Of a DNA stretch of 27,255 bases, positions 1 to 7,811 are shown in pieces. The stretch spans positions 1 through 27,255 of the forward strand of contig JAUWNP010000043.1 of assembly GCA_030612585.1 (NCBI GenBank). The letters run 5' to 3'. The notes below the pieces were generated by a model. The model searched no databases. It was not told where the DNA came from and saw nothing but the letters and a program-made list of their open reading frames with translations. How positions within the stretch are numbered: the stretch's first letter is position 1; every line of letters begins with the position of its first letter. The DNA comes from Anaerolineae bacterium (GTDB lineage Bacteria; Chloroflexota; Anaerolineae; B4-G1). The position numbers were made by a program, and so were the translations under genes.

Positions 1-2
1 TG

Positions 3-125
3 CGGCAGAGACTGGCTCGATTTGTGCGGAAAACGCTATCGTTCTCCAAGTCAGACGTTTATCACGAAGCGGTGCTGAAGATGTATCTCCACTACTACAA
101 CACAGTGTGGTGTCCCATCAGTTAA
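3..125 (+). mobile_element. IS1-family transposase, C-terminal end (partial)
   Basis: The third frame is open from the window edge to a TAA at 123-125 (40 codons). It contains RQRLARFVRKTLSFSKSD followed by a short tail ending YYNTVWCPIS, which matches the conserved C-terminal segment of IS1-type DDE transposases (the LARxxRKTLSFSKS signature). The 5' part lies outside the window, so an intact element cannot be confirmed. I do not recognise a right terminal inverted repeat in the next 40 bases. It may be a remnant; it shows that the left flank has been a target for insertion sequences. Confidence 0.7.
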
Positions 126-168
126 TATGTAACCACTACCAAATATTCAATCATTGAGGAGGTTTCAA

Positions 169-969
169 ATGTTCAACTGGATCTTGTTTATCTACTTGGT
201 GCTGGTGTGCATACCAGGCATGCTGATTGCCGTGCGCGGTGCGCTAAAGACTATCAGCAAACTCGTCGAGGATAATCTGCCCCCTGGCAAAGAGATGCCC
301 CCCATGCCGGTCATCCTAGTAGCCTCGACTGTTCAGAGCCTGATCCTCATTGCCGTTCCGGCAGCGATTGGGATAGCCGTTGCTTACCGAGTGGATTTGC
401 ACGCACCTTTCTTTGAGGCGCTGGTTGTCGGCGGACCGCTTTGGAATACAATCGAGCCGCAGGTTTTCCCCTCGCTCGCTGTTGGCATAGGCGGCGCTCT
501 GATTTTTGTGGCCGCGTACTATATGTTTTTCCGGCCAAGGCTGGATGAACAGACGGTCAGCAGCATGGAAGAACTCAGAAACGGAATCGGAATATGGGGC
601 CGCGTGATGTATGGCGGCATCGCCGAGGAGGTGATGACCCGCTGGGGCCTCATGAGCCTTCTGGTGTGGCTGGGGGCCTTGTTGGCGGGAAGCCCCAATC
701 CTGCCGTCGTGTGGGCAGCCATCGTGATTTCGGGCCTGCTATTTGGCCTCGGTCATCTGCCCGGCTACCTGGCCAGCGGATGCAAAAAAACGCCGCTGTT
801 CCTCGGTGCGATGATCAGCCTCAACTTGTGGGCGTCGCTGATATTTGGCTGGCTATTCTGGCAGGTTGGTCTCCTGGCTGCGATGGTGGCCCACATGCTG
901 TTTCACCTGGTCTGGCTGCCATTCGATCTGTATTTCTACAAGCCCGCCGAACGAGACCTGGTCACTTGA
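169..969 (+). CDS. CPBP family intramembrane metalloprotease
   Basis: This is a 266-residue polytopic membrane protein of the CPBP (Rce1/Abi, CAAX-protease-like) family. The three catalytic motifs are in order: EEVMTR at residues 153-158, GLGHLP with His196, and HMLFH with His242 and His246 near the C terminus. Members cleave membrane-embedded substrates or help with bacteriocin processing and immunity; the substrate here is unknown. The frame extends to a TTG at 154, but that would place the strong GAGGAGG ribosome-binding site (156-162) inside the gene, so ATG 169 is preferred. The last codons and stop (DLVT, then TGA) lie inside a repeated intergenic element starting at 956, so the C terminus may have been altered by that element. 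A second CPBP gene lies at 8155. Confidence 0.88.
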   Translation: MFNWILFIYLVLVCIPGMLIAVRGALKTISKLVEDNLPPGKEMPPMPVILVASTVQSLILIAVPAAIGIAVAYRVDLHAPFFEALVVGGPLWNTIEPQVFPSLAVGIGGALIFVAAYYMFFRPRLDEQTVSSMEELRNGIGIWGRVMYGGIAEEVMTRWGLMSLLVWLGALLAGSPNPAVVWAAIVISGLLFGLGHLPGYLASGCKKTPLFLGAMISLNLWASLIFGWLFWQVGLLAAMVAHMLFHLVWLPFDLYFYKPAERDLVT

Positions 970-1042
970 CCAGGTAAAAGACTACCCACCTGATCAGGCT
1001 CAAAACTCCCCGGTTGGCCGATGCGCCGGGGAGTTGTCTGTG
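956..1042. repeat. Three-copy intergenic hairpin element, copy A
   Basis: About 87 bp that recurs at 14403-14523 and 17670-17757. The order is an inverted repeat CTGGTCAnnTGACCAG, the string AAAGACTACCCACCTGA, a second CAGG half-site, and a GC-rich hairpin whose loop carries TTGGCCGATGCG. Copies A and C are nearly identical; B has a diverged, longer loop. In this copy the element overlaps the end of the preceding CPBP gene and supplies its stop codon. Confidence 0.75.
1004..1035 (+). terminator. Hairpin in repeat copy A, possible terminator
   Basis: Ten-base perfect arms AACTCCCCGG (1004-1013) and CCGGGGAGTT (1026-1035) with a 12-base loop. Only a weak T-rich tail (TTGTCTGT) follows, so intrinsic termination is plausible but not certain. 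The equivalent position in copy B has a real T6 tract. Confidence 0.4.
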
Positions 1043-1049
1043 GTACACT
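1041..1049 (+). promoter_or_regulatory. Possible extended -10 promoter for the lipoprotein operon
   Basis: TGGTACACT fits an extended -10 box (TGn plus TACACT). No good -35 is present at the usual distance. It lies directly after the hairpin element and 53 bases before the GTG start at 1102. Confidence 0.25.
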
Positions 1050-1101
1050 GGGAGTGCAAGATCAAGCAAGAAAATATTCAACAAACAGAAAGGAGTGAGA
1101 G

Positions 1102-1932
1102 GTGACAAAAGGCAACAAGTTTCTGAACGTGCTCCCGCCGGCGGCGCTGGCGCTGAGCGGACTGGCGCTGATCGCGGCGCTGGTGCTGAGCGGGTGCGGC
1201 CCAACGCCTATCAATGAGATGCAAGGAGACGCTGAGCCGCTGGTGAACCTGTCCATCGCCGACCTGGCGGATCGGCTGGACGTCGGCCCCGACGAGATTG
1301 CAGTGCAGAGCGTCGAACCGACCAAATTCCCTGACGCCAGTCTGGGCGTCCCGGAGCCGGGCAAAGTGTACGCCCAGGTCATCACGCCGGGGTACATCAT
1401 CCGGCTGGCGGTGAACGGCACGGTGTACGAGTACCACGGCAGCGGGGATTACGTCGTGTTCGCGCCCACGTTCTCCCCAACGCCTGCCCCTGTGTATCAA
1501 GAGGTGAACATCCCGGAGGCGGGGCTGGTGTTCGAGGTGCCCGCCGGCTGGCTGCTGCTTGAACCGGAGTGGGCCTGGGCGTCCGATGGCGCCAACAGCC
1601 TGCGCCTCGGCGTCAACTGGATGGACATCCAGCCCCCTCAGGAGGTGGAGGCGGCGATGCTGCCCACCCCCTCACAGGTAATCCACTCAGAGCCGGTCGA
1701 GTTGGGCTGGGGCAGTGGACGGCGCTTCACCGTCGAGGTCTACGCCCCGGCGGCGCAGGGCGACGACACGCGGGCGCCCGTGCAGTCGGCCGAGACCCAC
1801 GTGCTCATCGTGGTTAGCCAGGGGGACACCCGGCGGGCCTTTGACTTTTACGCCAGCGGCCAGACGGCCGAGCAACTCGCCATCCTCGAACCTGCGCTTC
1901 AGCATATGCTCGACTCTGCCGCCTTGCAATGA
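1102..1932 (+). CDS. Putative lipoprotein of unknown function
   Basis: This is a 276-residue protein starting with GTG at 1102, preceded by AAAGGAG. The N terminus has a Lys-containing n-region, a hydrophobic stretch, and a lipobox LSGC with Cys32, so it is probably exported and lipid-anchored. Residues about 45-110 form a module with the pattern SVEPTKFPDASLGVPEPG followed by KVYAQVITPGY and YEYH, which I recall from many exported Chloroflexota and actinobacterial proteins but cannot name as a defined family. A short proline/threonine linker (about residues 117-125) leads to a second folded part containing a VFEVPAGWLL motif. The stop overlaps the next start in an ATGA arrangement, so translation is probably coupled to the methyltransferase. 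Function unknown. Confidence 0.85.
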   Translation: MTKGNKFLNVLPPAALALSGLALIAALVLSGCGPTPINEMQGDAEPLVNLSIADLADRLDVGPDEIAVQSVEPTKFPDASLGVPEPGKVYAQVITPGYIIRLAVNGTVYEYHGSGDYVVFAPTFSPTPAPVYQEVNIPEAGLVFEVPAGWLLLEPEWAWASDGANSLRLGVNWMDIQPPQEVEAAMLPTPSQVIHSEPVELGWGSGRRFTVEVYAPAAQGDDTRAPVQSAETHVLIVVSQGDTRRAFDFYASGQTAEQLAILEPALQHMLDSAALQ

Positions 1933-2546
1933 ATTTGAAAGAATGGATTGACGTCATAAAGCGCAACCTCGGTCGCGGGCTCTTTCCGCACCAGACGTCG
2001 TTCACTCTGGTGCTTCCGCTGCGCCGGCTCATCCTCTCGCCGGAACAACTGGCTGACCGGTTGCACCTCGACGAGGCTGCGCGGGTGCTGGAAATGGGGC
2101 CAGGACCGGGCTACTTTAGCGTCGAAATCGCCCGCCGCCTTCCGCATGGCCGTCTCGAATTGTTCGACCTGCAGCTAGAGATGCTGGAAAAGACGCATCG
2201 CAGGCTCGCAACGGCAGGGTTGCGCAACGTGCGGTTCACCCAGGGAGACGCCTGTAATCTCCCGTTCGGCGAAAGCAAATTCGACGTCGTGTTTCTCGTC
2301 GCCGTCCTGGGCGAGACGCCGCATCCAGCCGCTTGCTTGCAGGGTATCTATCGAGCGCTCCGGCCCGGTGGGTTGCTCTCCATCACCGAGCAGCCAGGGG
2401 ATCCGGATTTTGTGCCGCTGGCAACTGTCCGCGCGTTGGCCGAGCAGCAGGGGTTCAGATTCGTCGAGAGTTATGGACGGGGGAAGAACTATACTGCGAA
2501 TCTTGAGAAGGGGGTGCAAAATGACAGCAAGTCAACTGGATCATAA
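1929..2546 (+). CDS. Class I SAM-dependent methyltransferase
   Basis: This 205-residue protein has a Rossmann-type methyltransferase fold. Motif I is EMGPGPG (Glu55 to Gly61), followed by an acidic post-I strand (LELFDLQ), a DACNLPF motif II region and the RALRPGGLL strand typical of the UbiE/Methyltransf_11 group. The N-terminal 50 residues probably shape the substrate pocket. The substrate cannot be read from sequence. The start overlaps the lipoprotein stop by 4 bases, and the end overlaps the hydrolase start by 26 bases, suggesting one operon. The wide acceptor range of this family means that a quinone, lipid or small-molecule role would be a guess. Confidence 0.88.
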   Translation: MNLKEWIDVIKRNLGRGLFPHQTSFTLVLPLRRLILSPEQLADRLHLDEAARVLEMGPGPGYFSVEIARRLPHGRLELFDLQLEMLEKTHRRLATAGLRNVRFTQGDACNLPFGESKFDVVFLVAVLGETPHPAACLQGIYRALRPGGLLSITEQPGDPDFVPLATVRALAEQQGFRFVESYGRGKNYTANLEKGVQNDSKSTGS

Positions 2547-4812
2547 ACAACATCTATTCAAGCGCATCGGGGAGCGGCTGCGCCGGGTATGGAACGGCGT
2601 TGCCCCCGGCCCCCAGGCGTGGCGCGGGGCGGCGTGGGGGGCGCTGATCGCGCTGGCCTCGATCCTGCTGGTGACGGCCTACAGCATGTTCGCCCCCGCC
2701 GGGATCGCGCGTTTCGCCACCGGCACGCTCCTGTTCCTGGCCGCGTTGGCCCTCGCCGGTGGTTTGGTGACCCTGGTCTGGCGCATCATCAAGGGTCTTC
2801 CCACCTTTTACGTCTGGGTGATGGCCTGTGCGGTGGCAGCGCTCGGCCTGCTGACGTTGTTTGTGTTGCCCGTGTTGATCGGTCTCCTCGCGGCCGGCTT
2901 TGGCACCATCGTCGTTGCCTCGCTCCTGGGCGCAGGCGTTGCGGTGCTGGCGCGCGGCGGCTGGCGGGAGGCCACCAGGGTTCAGCGCACCATTGCCGTC
3001 GTCGGGCTGGCGCTTGGGGTAGTGGGGCTGGCCTTTGGCGCCGCCTGGCTGCTCGACGATGGGTCGCCGCTGGTGCTGACGCCGGACGCGGCGGCGCATG
3101 CGGGCGCGCAGGTTGAACCACTCGCCATGCCCGATCCTTCCCAACCGGGATCGCACGGCGTACAAACCCTGTTCTATGGCAGCGGGCGGGACCGCCATCG
3201 CGTGGAATACGGCGCGGACGTGGATCTACTCACCGGGCCGGTGGACGGGTCGGCGCTGGTGGAGCGATGGACGGGCTTGCGGACCGGCTACTGGGGCTTT
3301 GGCCCCGAAACGCTGCCCCTCAACGGGCGGGTGTGGTACCCGGAGGGGGAAGGCCCTTTCCCGCTGGTGTTGATCGCGCATGGCAACCACATGATGGAGG
3401 ACTTTTCGGACCCCGGCTACGCCTACCTGGGCCAGTTACTGGCCAGCCGGGGGTTCATCCTGGTCTCGGTGGACGAGAATTTCCTCAACCTCTCTCTTTT
3501 TTCCGACGCGCTGATAATCAGTTCGTTGAAAGAGGAAAACGACCTGCGGGGCTGGCTGCTGTTGGAGCACCTGCGGGTGTGGCGCGACTGGAACGCGATC
3601 CCGGACAACCCGTTCTACCACAAGGTGGACCTGGACAACGTGGCCCTGATAGGCCACTCGCGGGGCGGGGAGGCAGTGGCGGTGGCGGCGGCGTTCAACA
3701 ATCTGCCCTATTGCCCGGACGACGCGACCGTGCGCTTCGATTACGGTTTCGACATCCGCTCGGTGGTGGCCATTGCGCCAATAGACGGTCAATACAAACC
3801 GACCGGCCGGGGGACGGTGCTGGAGAATGTGAATTACCTCGTCCTGCACGGGGCGCACGATAGGGACGTGGTCTCTTTTTCGGGAGCCAGGCAGTACGCG
3901 CGCCTTCGCTTCACCGATGGGGGGAACTGGTTCAAGGCCGCTCTGTACGTCTATGGGGCTAATCACGGGCAATTCAACACGTCCTGGGGGCGCAAAGACC
4001 TGTTCGAGCCGTTGATGCGGGTGTTCAACCTGGAGCAACTGATGCCCGCCGAGCAACAGGAGCACATCGCCGAGGTCTATATCAGCGCGTTCCTCGAGGC
4101 CACCCTGCACGGAGAGTCGGGCTACCGGCCTCTCTTCCGGGATCACCGCCGGGCGCGGGAGTGGCTGCCGGACACGATCTATATCAGCCAGTACGAGGAC
4201 GCGGGCACACGGCTGGTCAGCACGTACCAGGAGGACATTAACGTGGCGACGACCACGCTGCTCGGCGGCGCGCAGGTGGGCGAAAACCTGGCCGTCTGGC
4301 GGGAGCAGTTGGTGCAGGCCAAGTGGGGCGACATGGACAACCACGCGGCTTACCTGGGCTGGGACACGGACGCTTTGGCGACGACGGCCCGTTATACGAT
4401 CCGGTTGCCTGAGCGCGGCTTGACGTTGACCCAGAACAGCGTCCTGGTCTTTTCGCTGGCCGATACGAACGAGGATCCAACCCCGGAGACAAAAGACGCA
4501 GGGCAGAAAGGTGAACGCGAGCCAATAGATTTGACGCTGGAAGTGGTGGACGGCGCGGGAGAGGTGGCCCGCCTGCCGCTGAGCCATTTCTCGTTCCTGC
4601 AGCCGCAACTGGAAGGGCGGATCGGCAAAGCCGCGTTCATGTCCCCTCTGCCCCGGTCGGAGGTGGTGTTCCAGCATTTCGAGTTCCCGCTGGCGGCCTT
4701 TGCGGCAGCGAACCCCGCCTTTGACCCCACCGGCCTGGCGCAGGTGCGCCTTGTCTTTGACCGTACCCGGCTGGGGGTCGTCGCGCTGGATGACGTCGGT
4801 TTCCGTGATTGA
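2521..4812 (+). CDS. Membrane-anchored alpha/beta hydrolase
   Basis: The 763-residue protein has an N-terminal block of about five transmembrane helices (residues about 36-178), then a serine-hydrolase domain. The oxyanion-side motif is LIAHGNH (His287), the nucleophile elbow is GHSRGG (Ser380), and Asp447 (GAHDRD) and His482 (GANHGQ) complete a likely catalytic triad. A C-terminal region (about residues 620-763) looks like a beta-sandwich accessory domain. It is probably membrane-tethered with the catalytic part outside. The frame is open from 2368, but ATG 2521 has a GAGAAGGGGG ribosome-binding site upstream and avoids a 179-base overlap with the methyltransferase. The substrate is unknown; the sequence recalls dienelactone-hydrolase/PETase-like esterases. 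Confidence 0.85.
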   Translation: MTASQLDHKQHLFKRIGERLRRVWNGVAPGPQAWRGAAWGALIALASILLVTAYSMFAPAGIARFATGTLLFLAALALAGGLVTLVWRIIKGLPTFYVWVMACAVAALGLLTLFVLPVLIGLLAAGFGTIVVASLLGAGVAVLARGGWREATRVQRTIAVVGLALGVVGLAFGAAWLLDDGSPLVLTPDAAAHAGAQVEPLAMPDPSQPGSHGVQTLFYGSGRDRHRVEYGADVDLLTGPVDGSALVERWTGLRTGYWGFGPETLPLNGRVWYPEGEGPFPLVLIAHGNHMMEDFSDPGYAYLGQLLASRGFILVSVDENFLNLSLFSDALIISSLKEENDLRGWLLLEHLRVWRDWNAIPDNPFYHKVDLDNVALIGHSRGGEAVAVAAAFNNLPYCPDDATVRFDYGFDIRSVVAIAPIDGQYKPTGRGTVLENVNYLVLHGAHDRDVVSFSGARQYARLRFTDGGNWFKAALYVYGANHGQFNTSWGRKDLFEPLMRVFNLEQLMPAEQQEHIAEVYISAFLEATLHGESGYRPLFRDHRRAREWLPDTIYISQYEDAGTRLVSTYQEDINVATTTLLGGAQVGENLAVWREQLVQAKWGDMDNHAAYLGWDTDALATTARYTIRLPERGLTLTQNSVLVFSLADTNEDPTPETKDAGQKGEREPIDLTLEVVDGAGEVARLPLSHFSFLQPQLEGRIGKAAFMSPLPRSEVVFQHFEFPLAAFAAANPAFDPTGLAQVRLVFDRTRLGVVALDDVGFRD

Positions 4813-4831
4813 AAGCAGGGATGCTCTTCAT

Positions 4832-4860
4832 TTGAGGATATAGGCAAGACGTGGTAAGAT
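4832..4860 (+). promoter_or_regulatory. Candidate promoter of the intact LuxR gene
   Basis: TTGAGG (4832-4837), a 17-base spacer and TAAGAT (4855-4860). The ATG lies only 10 bases after the -10 box and no Shine-Dalgarno is present, so the mRNA could be leaderless or nearly so. Confidence 0.4.
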
Positions 4861-4869
4861 TATGGCATT

Positions 4870-7662
4870 ATGACCACGCCATCCTTCGACAGTGCTCAGG
4901 GCGTTCCGCTCCTGACTACCAAACTCTATATTTCCCCCGTCCGGCCCAATCTAGTCTCGCGCCCACGCCTGATCAAGCGGCTAAACGCGGGCCTCCACCG
5001 CAATCTGACCCTCATCTCCGCCCCGGCCGGCTTTGGCAAAACGACGTTAGTGAGTGAGTGGATACACCATTTAGAAACCAGGTTTTTTCCGAAAAACCTG
5101 GTTTCTGGCCTGCCCCGACCCATCGCCTGGCTGTCGCTGGACGACGGCGACAATGACCTCATCCGTTTTCTGACGTATCTCGTCGCCGCCTTGCAGACCG
5201 TTGACGCCGGCATCGGCCAGGACGTGTTGGACGTTTTGCAGTCGCCGCAACTGCCGCCGCTGGCATCGCTTCTAACCTTGCTGATTAACGATCTGGCGGG
5301 CAACCGCGAGGGTAACCACGCGGGCAACCACAAGGGTCGCCCCCACGTGTTGGTGCTCGACGACTATCACGTTATCCACGCTCCGGCTGTCCACGAAGCG
5401 CTCGTGTTTTTGCTGGATCACCTGCCGCCGCAACTGCATCTCGTCATCCTCACCCGCGAGGACCCGCCTGTGCCCTTGCCGCGCCTGCGCGTGCAGCAGC
5501 AGATAACGGACATCCGCGCTCAAGATTTGCGCTTTACGGTCGAGGAAGCGACCCAATTCTTTAACCAGACGATGGGTTTGCGCCTGACCGCGTTAGACGT
5601 GGCGGCGCTGGAAAGCCGCACCGAGGGCTGGATCGCCGGGCTGCAAATGGCGGCGCTGACGATGCAGAACGTGGAGGACACCGGCGCGTTCATCCAGGCC
5701 TTTACCGGCGACGACCGGTACGTGGTGGATTACCTGGTGACGGAGGTGTTGGCCCGCCAGCCGCCGCACATCCAAACCTTTCTCCTGCAGACTAGCGTCT
5801 TGCAGCGTTTCAATGCCTCATTGTGCGACGCTGTGCGATTTGGGGAAGCCAAATCGCCCACCGAGCAGCAGGACGGGCGCGAGATACTGGCACAGTTGGA
5901 ACGAGCCAATCTCTTTGTGACGCCGCTAGACCACCGGCGCGAGTGGTATCGCTATCACCATCTCTTTGCCGATCTGCTGCGCCATCAACTGCGGGCGCAA
6001 GAAGGCGAGGAAAGCGTGATTGTGTTGCACCGGCGCGCGGCTCTATGGTACGAGCAGCACGGCCTCGTAGGTGACGCGCTCTCTCACTACCTGGCGGCTC
6101 GAGATACGCCGGCCGCGGCGTCACTGGTCGCGGCCAATGCGATGCCGGCGTTCAGGCGCGGCGATATTCACTCGGCGCACAAGTGGTTGGAAGCGTTGCC
6201 GGAAGATGCTGTGCGCGCCAATCCGCGTCTGTGCCTCGATTACGCCTGGATATGCGTTGTTCACGACAACTATCCGCGCCTGGTCGAGTTTGTGACTGCG
6301 GTGAAATCCGCCCTGCCCGGCAGCGACTGTGAAAACGACGTGGCCTTTTCAGGCGAGTGGGCGGCGTTGCAGGCTTGGGCCGCTTTTTATTTGAGTGAGA
6401 CACAAACCGCGCTAACATTGGGGCGGCAGGCGCTCGAACAATTGCCCTCCCAACGTGCCTTTGCGCGAGGAGTGATCTATATTTTGCTGACCGACATTTA
6501 CACCGGCACCGACATTGGGCAGGTGTCTCAGGCTATCGCGTGCGGTAGGGAGGCGTTGACCGCCGGCCTGTCCAGCGCAAGTATCTTGGTCAGTCTGTAT
6601 GCGGCAGACCGGCTGATCGGAGCGTTGGTTTTACAGGGCCAATACCAGGCGGCGGAGGCTACTTGTCGACAGGCGTTTCAATTTGTGCAAGAACGCGGGC
6701 TAACGTATGCTCATATCCTTGAGGTGCCATATCTGAAATACGCGTGTGTGCTTTACGAGTGGAACAGGCCAACCAAAGCCGAGCGTTTCATTCGTGATGG
6801 CCTGGCCCTGAGCAAAAAGTTCGGCGCGCCGAATAGCGGGGTGTGGGGCAGGTTGCTGCTGCGGCAAGCGCAGTTGGCGCAGGACATTGCTATTGACGCT
6901 ATTGACCCATTGGCTAGCGATGAGACCATTGACGCGCTGTTACTCGAACTCCCCGACCGGCAATCTCGGCACCCAACGATGGCGCCATTTGCGGCTTTTC
7001 GCGCTCAACTCTGGGCCAGCGAGAAGCAGTTGGCGCGCGCCGAACGCTGGGCCCAAGACTCTTCCCTCACGCTGAGTGATGAGCCGTCGTGTGGACAGAT
7101 ACCCATCTATCTGGCGCTGGCTCACGTTTACCTGGCGTTGGAAAAATCGCTGCCGGATGTGCTCACTCTGTTGGAAAAGCTGCACCAATTAGCGTTGCGT
7201 AAAGGGCACGTTCAGCAAATCATCCAAATTGCTTTGTTGCAGGCATTGACGCTGGACAAATTGGGCCAGTTCCAGGCAGCCCAGACAACGCTCGAACAGT
7301 CCCTCACGTTGGCCGAACCCACGGGCATGATGCGCACCTTTCTCGACCACGGCCTCCCTCTGGTTCGCCTCTTGCGCCAGGTCAAACATCCCTACGCGAC
7401 CAAACTACTCGCGGCAATCGAACCCGGCGCGGTGGAAAAAATCGAGTCAGCCCCCGGCTATCCCGAGGAAACGTTAAGCGAGCGCGAGATAGAGGTATTG
7501 CGCCTCTTTGCTCTCGGCCTGACCAACGCAACCGTCGCGCACCGGTTGTTCGTTTCTCAGAACACGGTCAAGTGGTACGCCAAAAACATCTATCGCAAAC
7601 TGGACGTTCACAGCCGCGCCGAAGCGCTCGCCAAAGCCTACGAGATGAATTTGCTGTCCTGA
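4870..7662 (+). CDS. MalT-type LuxR family transcriptional regulator
   Basis: A 930-residue STAND/MalT-like regulator. A P-loop (GFGKTT, residues 54-59) and a Walker B (LVLDDYH, about 161-167) define the N-terminal NTPase. A long helical TPR-like region follows, and a LuxR helix-turn-helix (LSEREIEVL from residue 869, then VSQNTVKWYAKNIYRKLDV) ends the protein. Ligand-induced ATP-dependent oligomerisation is expected from the family. Compared with two remnants in this window, this copy carries extra in-frame segments at residues about 5-12, 68-80, 145-158 and 322-330, each coinciding with palindromic or repeat DNA. The reading frame is intact despite them. No ribosome-binding site is visible before ATG 4870. 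The CTACCC-rich promoter just downstream is a possible target. Confidence 0.92.
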   Translation: MTTPSFDSAQGVPLLTTKLYISPVRPNLVSRPRLIKRLNAGLHRNLTLISAPAGFGKTTLVSEWIHHLETRFFPKNLVSGLPRPIAWLSLDDGDNDLIRFLTYLVAALQTVDAGIGQDVLDVLQSPQLPPLASLLTLLINDLAGNREGNHAGNHKGRPHVLVLDDYHVIHAPAVHEALVFLLDHLPPQLHLVILTREDPPVPLPRLRVQQQITDIRAQDLRFTVEEATQFFNQTMGLRLTALDVAALESRTEGWIAGLQMAALTMQNVEDTGAFIQAFTGDDRYVVDYLVTEVLARQPPHIQTFLLQTSVLQRFNASLCDAVRFGEAKSPTEQQDGREILAQLERANLFVTPLDHRREWYRYHHLFADLLRHQLRAQEGEESVIVLHRRAALWYEQHGLVGDALSHYLAARDTPAAASLVAANAMPAFRRGDIHSAHKWLEALPEDAVRANPRLCLDYAWICVVHDNYPRLVEFVTAVKSALPGSDCENDVAFSGEWAALQAWAAFYLSETQTALTLGRQALEQLPSQRAFARGVIYILLTDIYTGTDIGQVSQAIACGREALTAGLSSASILVSLYAADRLIGALVLQGQYQAAEATCRQAFQFVQERGLTYAHILEVPYLKYACVLYEWNRPTKAERFIRDGLALSKKFGAPNSGVWGRLLLRQAQLAQDIAIDAIDPLASDETIDALLLELPDRQSRHPTMAPFAAFRAQLWASEKQLARAERWAQDSSLTLSDEPSCGQIPIYLALAHVYLALEKSLPDVLTLLEKLHQLALRKGHVQQIIQIALLQALTLDKLGQFQAAQTTLEQSLTLAEPTGMMRTFLDHGLPLVRLLRQVKHPYATKLLAAIEPGAVEKIESAPGYPEETLSEREIEVLRLFALGLTNATVAHRLFVSQNTVKWYAKNIYRKLDVHSRAEALAKAYEMNLLS
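4882..4905. repeat. In-frame repeat insert 1 in LuxR gene
   Basis: CCTTCGACAGTGCTCAGGGC (4883-4902) lies inside a 24-base segment encoding SFDSAQGV between MTTP and PLLTTKLY. The remnants at 17873 and 26489 read MVTPLLTTKLY and MATPLLKTKLY, so these eight residues are extra. The sequence is close to a CCTTCGACAGGCTCAGGGC-type interspersed repeat I recall from many Chloroflexota genomes. Confidence 0.7.
5073..5106. repeat. In-frame palindromic insert 2 in LuxR gene
   Basis: A 34-base hairpin with perfect 15-base arms: AGAAACCAGGTTTTT (5073-5087), loop TCCG, and AAAAACCTGGTTTCT (5092-5106). It encodes part of the segment LETRFFPKNLVSG. The remnant at 26489 has only five residues between SEW and RPVAWLSLD, whereas this gene has eighteen. 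Confidence 0.85.
5299..5343. repeat. In-frame repeat insert 3 in LuxR gene
   Basis: Short near-repeats of GGGYAACCAC flank one another here and encode GNREGNHAGNHKGRP just before the Walker B strand. The matching place in the 26489 remnant holds only GLPDN, so about ten residues are extra. Boundaries are approximate. Confidence 0.55.
5835..5857. repeat. In-frame palindromic insert 4 in LuxR gene
   Basis: Perfect 9-base arms GCGATTTGG (5835-5843) and CCAAATCGC (5849-5857) around GGAAG. They encode RFGEAKSP between LCDAV and the EILAQLERANLF block, a place where family members usually have a short loop. No second copy in this window covers the position, so the insertion is inferred. Confidence 0.55.
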
Positions 7663-7729
7663 ACAACTCGCCCCCTCAAAACCTCCTTTAGCACCCCACA
7701 ACCAACATCCAGCAAGACTACCCCCCCTG

Positions 7730-7747
7730 ACTACCCCATTGGGTAGT
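7730..7747. promoter_or_regulatory. Candidate operator, ACTACCC inverted repeat
   Basis: Perfect 7-base arms ACTACCC (7730-7736) and GGGTAGT (7741-7747) around CATT, with further CTACCC half-sites at about 7718 and 7753. The palindrome abuts the -35 box of the promoter at 7747. It lies between the LuxR gene and the next operon, so control by that regulator is possible. The intergenic element copies A-C also contain GACTACCC. Confidence 0.5.
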
Positions 7748-7775
7748 GACAGCTACCCCCTGCCCGTGCTATACT
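7747..7775 (+). promoter_or_regulatory. Sigma-70-like promoter upstream of the 7812 operon
   Basis: TGACAG (7747-7752), a 17-base spacer and TATACT (7770-7775). The start codon at 7812 is 36 bases further on. The -35 box overlaps the end of the ACTACCC palindrome, which would suit a repressor or a class II activator. Confidence 0.55.
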
Positions 7776-7811
7776 GCCTGTGTTCAACCAATCAGGAGAT
7801 AGCCAATTTTA

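Noticed and set aside
2368..2520. Upstream extension of the hydrolase frame to 2368
   Set aside because: It overlaps the methyltransferase gene by 179 bases, has no ribosome-binding site and gives a Ser/Arg-rich extension; ATG 2521 is better supported.
3436..4677. Long - strand open frame (413 codons) opposite the hydrolase
   Set aside because: It is a GC-rich shadow of the + strand gene, with Arg/His/Gln-rich composition, no recognisable domain and no ribosome-binding site.
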